A stretch of DNA of 64,000 nt from Dryomyza anilis (taxonomy: Eukaryota; Arthropoda; Insecta; Diptera; Dryomyzidae). Each line of letters starts with the position of its first letter. Positions within the stretch are counted from its first letter, which is position 1. Positions 57,074 through 64,000 of the stretch are shown here, piece by piece. The stretch is from contig OX638135.1 in assembly GCA_951804985.1 (NCBI GenBank), forward strand, positions 37,533,024-37,597,023, in the 5' to 3' direction. Position numbers and translations under genes: made by a program. The notes beneath the pieces are model-generated. The model searched no databases. It saw only the letters and a program-made list of their open reading frames with translations, and was not told the DNA's origin.

Positions 57074-58420
57074 CCATTTTATTTGGAACTTTAAATGTTC
57101 TCAGTTTAAATCTCATCTTTAATTTTTGAAAATGTGAAATATATTAAATTTTTTTTGATTGTTGGGCTTAAATCTAACACTTTACTTTCGCCGCAAATTT
57201 ACGATTCATAAATCCTGAATTTCGACCTGATTCACGTTTACTATTTAATAAGATGGTCTCTCGAAACCGAATTGTAATATTTCCAGCAGTTTCCCTGGAT
57301 ACACATGTTATCCTAATGGTTAGCTTATCAAATTGTTCAAATTTTATTTTCCCATTTTTTCGAATATTTTTGTTGACGACATGATCGATTACTTAACTGA
57401 AAACATGTTATTTTTGTTCGTTTGTCATAAATCATATTTGCTTTGATCACAATATCCGTATTTGAATTTGTAAAAATAATTTCGTTAAACCCTATATGTG
57501 CCGCAAATATTTCTTTTTATTGTGAAAATATGATATGCATTTTCATTTCAAATACAAACATAATTTAAAGTCAAGTTTAAAATTAAAGTCTTCATAAATA
57601 CTAAAATGTAAAAAATCTGATTTTAATTTTAAAGTCGACATTCGCTAATGCTTTACATAAAATAAAAAAAAAAATTATAATAAATTTTCATAAAAAAAAA
57701 AAAATCCTGCGGCGCTTTTCTGTTACTTTACCAATATTATAAAAATATTTGTATGAAATGTGAGTACACATTTTATATGAAATAGATTGGTTTTATTTAA
57801 TATTATTTTAAATTATATAAATTTCAAATATTTTTCAAGCCTTGTTCAATTTATTGCTAGTTCTTGTATATGTTCAATTGCCAAAAAAGTTATACGTATT
57901 TTCAATAATGGAATACTAATTTTTATTACGATTAAAGCAATTTACTCGGACCCTAACAAGGTAACATTGCCTGTGATGTGAAACAAGGCTATGAAAAATG
58001 GCCAAGGAAACGCCTTCATAAAAAGATCGTACACCCGATATCTTCTTACCTAGTTTAGGCCTCGTCAGATACCGATTTTCTGAAATAATGACATGATATG
58101 TTCATGAGCATGGCCAAACAGAAATCTACCTCTCAAACCCCCTTTATTATGAAGTTAGCTAGATTTTATTCGAACTAAGAATGGGGGTTCCGGCACAATC
58201 CCATGGCAAACCAAGTTTGACAGGGCATTATCAGCAGTGCTGACAAACTCAAAAGACTGGGATCGAATGCGCAAAAAAATAAAACGTAGTCACTTTCAAT
58301 TTACTAATTCTGTCAGAATATTTTTTTTTTGTAAGGCAAAGAACGTTATTTTTTGCGTTGTTCTTGTATTATTTGTATATATTTGTATAATTTGTATAAT
58401 ATGTATATATTTGTATAATT

Positions 58421-58421
<1 letters not shown>
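57074..58421. other. Unassigned AT-rich stretch
   Basis: No convincing gene. Short open frames are AT-biased. The part at 57960-58320 has more even composition but no motif I can name. Confidence 0.3.
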
Positions 58422-58494
<73 letters not shown>

Positions 58495-58500
58495 TATATA
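58422..58500. repeat. (AT)n microsatellite
   Basis: About 79 bp of alternating TA, with one AA near 58490, is preceded by TTTGTATAATTTGTATA-type steps that look like its degenerate precursor. Confidence 0.95.
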
Positions 58501-58745
58501 TTTAATTTGTATGAATTTGTTTATTTAAAGTAACACTAAAGTAATCAATAAATTTTTTGTAATATTTAAAGAATTTTATATATTGACTAGTAAACGACTA
58601 GTTTACGTACTAAAAAACTGTCTAGAAACTGGGTAGTTTAACTATCCAATCTCCACCTGGAACTAGCGTGACACCACTGGCAAGTTCCGAGCTAGTTGTA
58701 ATGGCTAGAAACTAGTATGGCTAATTTGTTATTAAATTTCTGTTT
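58501..58745. other. CTAG-rich stretch
   Basis: CTAG recurs within GACTAGTTTACG, TGTCTAGAAACTGG, GAACTAGCG, GAGCTAGTT and GGCTAGAAACTAG. A similar block occurs in every array unit (42530-42740 in unit 1), so the two may derive from one repeat family. Confidence 0.4.
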
Positions 58746-58992
58746 GGCGCAAACATCAAAAACAGTGGTGAATATGTTGAATATAAAGGTGGAAAAATGT
58801 CTAAAATGTGAAAATCTGAGGCATTATTGTCCAAGTTGAATAAAAGTTGTCTAAGTTGAATAAAAAGTTGTCCAAAGTGCGACTGCGACGCACACTAACA
58901 AAACGATATTAACATCTACATTGACGGAGTTTCATATCTTGTGGCCTATGAAGGAAACCATACATAAAGCATTGCGCTAATTTAAAAATAAT

Positions 58993-59093
58993 GGCGCGTA
59001 ATCAGCTTTTTGACATTTTATTCTATGTGAAAATTGTCAAAAAAGCCGAATTTAATTTTAAAGTCGACTTTAAATTGTCTATGATTATGCGCC
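58993..59093. mobile_element. 101-bp MITE inside the right arm
   Basis: The ends GGCGCGTAATCA and (reverse complement) GGCGCATAATCA are inverted repeats, and the left arm shows the empty site. AT flanks both ends, with one extra T on the right. An inner TTTTTGACA / TGTCAAAAA pair could fold. The superfamily is unclear. Confidence 0.6.
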
Positions 59094-59224
59094 ATTCTTA
59101 TTGTCTCTTTTGAACCTCCTGCTATTTGTATGTCACATTGCCAGACCAAAAAAATATTTTACAGAAAAATAAAACAGTATTGCCATAATTACTTTTTTCA
59201 TATATATTTTTATTAAGTATACTA

Positions 59225-59473
<249 letters not shown>

Positions 59474-59499
59474 TTACCAATAAACCAAAAATCTGAATA

Positions 59500-59817
59500 T
59501 TAAGTGGATATCGAATGTATATTATATATGGTTATCGAAGATTTGACTGGAGAAAAGCTTTCATATTTTCGTAATTGTAAGCTTGAAAACCATAGTGTTC
59601 TCCAGCAAAACTGGTAGTTTTTATCCAATTGAATATAGCTTTTACATAAACTTGAAATCGACATTCCATATTCCTTCGTGTTTGAACTTAATTGTAAGCT
59701 ATAAATAAAATGTGGTTCTTCACTCGGGACCTGCAGAAATATATTAATTGATTTTTTTGTTTGCTTATTCAAGCGAAAAACAATGATCTCACTTATTGTG
59801 CGAATGCAGTGGCGCAT
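59500..59817 (-). pseudogene. Coding-like module of unknown identity, right arm
   Basis: The open frame encodes the same EEPHFIYSLQLSS ... CWRTLWFSSLQL segment as the left arm, here read through without the left copy's extra bases before it. A good acceptor (TTTCTGCAG) precedes the shared part. The MKIWHTLIAGP start is also kept at about 59857, but the frame then closes. The identity is unknown. Confidence 0.4.
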
Positions 59818-60307
59818 AGCAGATCACTGGGCCTGCAATTAAAGTGTGCCAGATCTTCATTCTTTGTCACGGTGGCCTTTGGTTGCTGTCACTAGAGTCC
59901 CTGACTGACACGACTGCAAACAAGAGTTGGTCAGTGTGCCACTTTTTATTTCACTAAACATAAATATGGGTGTGTGACACACACATCGGCATCTGTAAAC
60001 AAAATGAATTTTAATATATTTATAAGAAAATTCAATTTTATTTCAATTCTTACAAAATTTTTGCAACGCAAAATGGAGAAAAAATTAAATTTTTTTTGTT
60101 GACATTTTATTTATCACGTCACTGAGTTGCCACTGGAAATTTTGTGTAGTCAGTTTCGTCTCAAGTTTTTTTAACTTCAAAAACCAACGTTGGAATCATA
60201 TTCATTTATTCGGGTTGATCATGACTTTAAATCCACACTGGTTATAAAAGAAAATTCTCCAAATTTATCGAACCTTAAACTCATTGCTTATTGGGTTGAA
60301 GCACTTA

Positions 60308-60548
60308 GGATGTATGCGAGTTCGACTAAATTGCTGACTAAACTAAATTGTACGGGTTTTTATTCGATTGTCATTCGGTAACCGGCACTTGTTAAAGACC
60401 CTAATAAATCGATTATCAAATGTTTGTTTGGTGTCTTCCAATTTAGTTCAATTTAGTTTGCTCAAAAATTTGCTAAATTGAAAAGTAAACACTGCATTAC
60501 CGACAAAATTTAGTTTTGTTCTCAATTTAGTTGAACTCGCACACACCC
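60308..60548. mobile_element. PIF/Harbinger-like MITE (right arm copy)
   Basis: This is the inverted counterpart of 38277-38505, with TTA on both sides and ends GGATGTATGCGAG and (reverse complement) GGGTGTGTGCGAG. It lies at the arm's outer edge. Confidence 0.65.
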
Positions 60549-60561
60549 TTAATTATTTCTT

Positions 60562-60742
60562 TGCCCAGATCGTAATTAGTTGCCATTTATGAAATTTCAA
60601 AGTGTCCTATGACAGAAGTTTATGATCAATGAAATAGTAATATTTTTTCAGACAACATACTTGGCCAATATGTTGTCCTGTGTCCAGCGCCTCAGTGTTA
60701 TCATCTTTTACACAGAAAAATCCTCTTTTGGTATGAGGTTAA
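60562..60742. other. Short spacer
   Basis: No gene. The motif CAGAAAAATCCTCTTTTGG at about 60715 also occurs at about 37364, beside the fold-back element, hinting at a shared repeat edge. Confidence 0.35.
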
Positions 60743-61967
60743 GGGGCCTATTATGATTAGCGAAGCGAATGTACTTGGCAAAGCGAACGCTTTGGCGAAG
60801 CGAACGCAATTTGGCGAATGAACTGGCGAATTTACTAATTTTTATGGTTTTAAAAGTGAGCTACACTTACAACATTGACGGATAGAATTACCATTTCAGA
60901 GTTGAAAAAAATAGTATCATGTTGCGTACTTTTAGTACTGCCTTTTTTTTAGAACAGATACTATTTTATCTTAAAATCTATTTTTTATTATTAAAAAACC
61001 ATTTAATATTATTTATGGTTTAAAAAACGTTAACTCGATTCAGAACAATAATACTTTTTCGGTTTTTTGTTATTTTTTATCTATAAAAGATTAAAAAGTA
61101 TCCAAATAAACTTCGGAACAATTCAAATTAGTTAAAATGTACAGTAAAATATGTTTTTAAATGTTAATATTGGAATTATTTTTACATAAAAATAAATACT
61201 TTTTATTAAAAAGACGGAGTTTTTTTATTTGGAGCAATACTTCTTTTATTTTAATTTAAAGAAACCCTAGAGTTTCAAATCAGCTGATGTGAATATACTT
61301 GTTTAGAAAAATAATAAAAATGTTCCAAAAAAACGATGGGCCCAACGCAATCAAAGAAGATCGTGTTAAACAGAAGCCAATGCGGTGTGCAGAAAGCTGG
61401 AGCGACGACGAGGAGGAAGACTACAATAAGTTACAGTGATGGTGGTCTGTCCTCCGAAGCATTCATCTGTGGCACAAATAACTTCGCGCGATGAACCAAG
61501 CTGCATCCCCAATAGCAGTCGGAGCAGTTCCAGACATTTCTTTTATTAGTGTTAAGTTTAAAATCAAAATAAAAAGTGTGAAAAAAATTGTTTTTTTACG
61601 TTTATTAGTTAGGTCACAAAAAACTCAAAATTATAGACATCCTTCTATAAAAACTAAAGAATAAAATAAATTGAAAATCAGAAAAAGCCTAATAAACAAA
61701 AGCACAAAAGAAAAAAAAATTAAAAATCATAAGAAAAACTGATAAACAATAGATAAAGATACGTTCGCCGATTCGTCACATGAACTGTTGATTCGCTTGA
61801 TTTTGACACTTGAAGCGAATGAAAATCGGTTGAGTGTTGCATGTTTTTTTACGTTCGCTTACCTTTTCCCGTTTTTTGGCGAATGAAGTCTGGCGAATGT
61901 AACCGTAATAGCTTTTTGGACGTTCGCTTCGCCAAAACCATTCGCTTCGCTAATCATAATAGGGCCC
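60743..61967. mobile_element. 1225-bp PIF/Harbinger-like non-autonomous element
   Basis: The ends GGGGCCTATTATGATTAGCG and (reverse complement) GGGCCCTATTATGATTAGCG match at 19 of 20 positions and extend to AAGCGAATG. TAA flanks both sides (60740-60742 and 61968-61970). A TWA duplication and GG-starting ends fit PIF/Harbinger. Both subterminal regions are dense in GCGAA/TTCGC repeats, a possible transposase-binding array. No transposase is present, but a short GC-richer coding-like patch sits inside. Confidence 0.8.
61320..61439 (+). CDS. 39-codon reading frame inside the Harbinger-like element
   Basis: ATG at 61320 opens MFQKNDGPNAIKEDRVKQKP and ends with the acidic tail ESWSDDEEEDYNKLQ before TGA. 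The patch is distinctly GC-richer than the element around it, and the GC-rich run continues past the stop to about 61540 in other frames. I do not recognise it. It could be a remnant of the autonomous element's second protein or a captured host exon. Confidence 0.3.
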   Translation: MFQKNDGPNAIKEDRVKQKPMRCAESWSDDEEEDYNKLQ

Positions 61968-62543
61968 TAAATCATCTATAAGTGGAGCTAATTTCCAAAA
62001 TTTTTATATTTCCTATCTTCAGTATAAAATAGCATTCCATTTTATAGTTTAATTGTTCAGGTAAACGGCCTATTTTAATATATACACCTCCGATTTTACG
62101 GGAGCTACTTCGTCAACCTAACGCGTTATTGGGTTCAAAATCGTCAAAGTATATAATATATGGCAATAATAACGTTTTCAAGTCAATATAATTATTGTTT
62201 CCGAATTGTGTAGTACTGGCACTAGCATTTTATTAACAATATACGTTTTGAGTAATAAAAAATATACCAATTCTCTTAATGTTTTAAAAATAATATACTC
62301 GAACTCAAGAAGATTTGGTTTACAAAGCCAATTAATAATTAGTAGAATGTCAGAGTTTATTAAATTTTCCATTTCTAAAAATTGTTTCATTTTAACCAAT
62401 ATGGATTGAAAAAAATAATAAAGATTGTTTAATAAATTCTAAAGCCTTACTTCTAGGCATGAAATTTTCACTACTAGTTTTACCACTAGTTTTAATAATT
62501 CTAATTTTATGTTTTCTTTGCTTAAATATTCATTTATATTTAT
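61968..62543. other. AT-rich stretch with overlapping short frames
   Basis: Opposed open frames of 67 and 73 codons overlap at 62178-62409. The minus-strand one (LINSDILLIINWLCKPNLLE) is slightly more protein-like and could be a further remnant of the decayed minus-strand gene to the right. Support is weak. Confidence 0.25.
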
Positions 62544-62702
62544 TTATTCAAAATGATTGTTTACAGAGTCAACTATTGTTTCCAAACAATCTGAATCATT
62601 TTCTATTAACCGAAAATCATTAGATTTAGTTGCAACTTTAAAATGTTGAATTCTTATTGCTATACTTTCTATTGCAATTGGTAAATGTACATTTAAAATT
62701 AA
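62544..62702 (-). pseudogene. Minus-strand coding-like segment
   Basis: The open stretch reads HLPIAIESIAIRIQHFKVAT and FRLIENDSDCLETIVDSVNN before TAA at 62544. It has protein-like composition in AT-rich DNA and lies just downstream of the better-supported segment at 62783-63106. No start or splice sites could be fixed. Confidence 0.3.
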
Positions 62703-62782
62703 TTATAGAATTATTGTGATATGAACTTAAATATGTAAATACTTGGTAATAGACGGACATTCCGTTTGGCAAAAGCAACAAT

Positions 62783-63106
62783 TCAACATTTTAATTCATT
62801 AATTAAAGTTTCAACCGATGAAATATTTTCGAGAATTTCACTATTGAAATTACATATTTTTTGAAGAAAAATTTAAATATGTTTAGTTTGCACTTGATAT
62901 TGTGCATTCAATGCAATATAATAACTAATACAAGTTGAAACTGCTTCAACAGCGCCAAACGAAAGTTTCTCATCGATAACATATACAAAACCTTGAACAG
63001 CTCCATTTAGGTCTCCTACGAATACGACTCTTGGTTGACTTCGTACGATCAGCGAAGCATTTTCCTCCTGATGTGTTTTTTCACCTTGTTCTGCAGCATT
63101 GATGTT
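62783..63106 (-). pseudogene. Minus-strand terminal exon-like segment with an internal stop
   Basis: After a good acceptor (TTTATTATTTAG, just above 63106), 77 codons read VRSQPRVVFVGDLNG, FVYVIDEKLSFGAVEAVSTC and YYIALNAQYQVQTKHI. A TAA follows at 62873, and the same frame then continues IFLQKICNFNSEILENIS to a TGA at 62783. The layout, a hydrophobic strand pattern then an aliphatic stretch then FLQK, resembles the C-terminal end of expanded uncharacterised insect protein families. That is a loose memory, not an identification. The in-frame stop suggests a pseudogene. Confidence 0.45.
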
Positions 63107-63520
63107 CTAAATAATAAAATATTATAACTTTTGTAATTATGTAAAAGCATTGATTGAAAACGGAAATATACTATTAACGGCAAATGTTTTACAACAATCA
63201 TAAATTAACCGAATATGAATACATAAAAATACAAAATTTTGAACATTTAAACATTACAAAAAACTTTAAACGAATTCAAAATGCAAGAAAACACGGTACC
63301 GAAATTAAGTTTTGATTAGGTTTCAATCCCTGTTAAAAAATGTAATAACTAACTGGATATAAAGAAATGAATTTTTCTACAACCTCCCCGCGGCTTAGTT
63401 TTATTTTTTTCCCGTTTTTAACCCGCATTGAAATGGGTGGAAAAAGATATGGTAAAATCAGAAGCGCAATAACTTTTTCGTCTGCCAAAAATATTTAATT
63501 GAATTATTCATAATAAATTT

Positions 63521-63721
63521 TTAAAACAAATATTTACTTAGTTTTGATAATTTGGACAAATAGCTACGTACAACAACATCTCGCAATAATTTTGCCTTTG
63601 CTAAAATTTTTAAATAGGTGTTATCCCATGCAACAAAAAACGATATTCCATCAGTATGTCTGTACATTAAATCAATATTTGCCAGAAATAAATTTTGAAA
63701 TAGGTTAGATATTAAAATATT
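63521..63721 (-). pseudogene. Minus-strand open segment
   Basis: A 66-codon open stretch includes LMYRHTDGISFFVAWDNTYL and AKAKLLRDVVVRSYL. A donor-like GTAAAT follows at 63537 and an acceptor-like TGTACAG precedes 63659. It lies between two other exon-like pieces on this strand and probably belongs with them, but the phases do not join cleanly. Confidence 0.35.
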
Positions 63722-63922
63722 TTAACTCAGCGGCTTTTTCAATAAGCATACAAATAAAAACTAATGAGTTTTTTTTACAATTTTGTCCTAGTTTTTTTTA
63801 AAGAAATTGGTTCATAACGTAAATAATATTTGAAACATGCTTACTTCAATAAAAAAAAATACCATTGTAATGTTGTGGCTGTCACTGTGATAAGTAAATC
63901 TGATGTTTTTATTTGTGCTTAC

Positions 63923-64000
63923 CAATTCATAACTATTTGGTTGATGTATGGCAGGATAATCATTTGTTGTGATTGTGCTGTCCAATATCTTCTTCCTTAA
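63923..64000 (-). pseudogene. Minus-strand exon-like segment cut by the window edge
   Basis: The reading LRKKILDSTITTNDYPAIHQ runs to a consensus donor (GAATTG then GTAAGC) at 63922. It is open from the window edge. With the segments below it, it suggests a multi-exon minus-strand gene or pseudogene extending past the window. Confidence 0.35.

Noticed and set aside
58237..58491. 84-codon frame ending in alternating Tyr-Ile
   Set aside because: The C-terminal half is the (AT)n microsatellite.

Overview
The window looks like repeat-rich nuclear DNA from an insect, most likely a fly. It is very AT-rich. The only long reading frames are Ty3/gypsy-type gag and pol. The retroelement primer-binding site is an 18-base complement of the 3' end of tRNA-Lys as I recall it from Drosophila. 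The remaining coding-like pieces are short exons with canonical splice sites and introns near 68 bp. I see no tRNA or rRNA gene, no CRISPR array, no bacterial operon and no complete host gene.

Region 1 (103-32846) is a head-to-tail array of one LTR retrotransposon: LTR1 - internal - LTR2 - internal - LTR3 - internal - LTR4. The LTRs are unusually long, about 3.1 kb without later insertions. Each internal region of about 6.2-6.4 kb has a tRNA-Lys PBS, a long leader containing a dispersed repeat, gag, pol (protease, reverse transcriptase, RNase H, integrase) and a G-rich polypurine tract. No env is visible. The Gag frame opens with a canonical RING-H2 zinc finger, which is not a standard Gag part. 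All three copies share the same in-frame stops and frameshifts, and each also has its own deletions, so none is intact. LTR1 carries a nested 1081-bp Helitron with a 142-bp internal tandem repeat.

Region 2 (32847-41852) is a patchwork. It holds another copy of the dispersed repeat, a GC-rich hairpin island, degenerate tandem repeats, a large fold-back element, several MITE-like elements, and one arm of a distant inverted repeat.

Region 3 (41853-56375) is a five-unit tandem array of a roughly 2.8-kb monomer. Unit lengths alternate exactly (2849, 2784, 2849, 2784 bp, then a long unit), giving an A-B-A-B-A higher-order structure. Each unit carries three short exon-like segments of an unrecognised gene. 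The duplication breakpoints fall just inside the termini of two mobile elements. The last unit contains a 405-bp TTAA-flanked (piggyBac-like) MITE and runs into a full copy of the dispersed repeat.

Region 4 (57074-64000) holds an (AT)n microsatellite, the second arm of the inverted repeat (an unidentified coding-like module facing the copy at 38-40 kb), a 1225-bp PIF/Harbinger-like element with a 39-codon reading frame, and minus-strand exon-like pieces of a decayed gene at the right edge.

The layout reads as a transposon-dense, probably heterochromatic segment that grew by repeated tandem duplication and nested insertion. Gene names are left blank except gag and pol because nothing else could be recognised. 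All family assignments come from motifs and termini read by eye.
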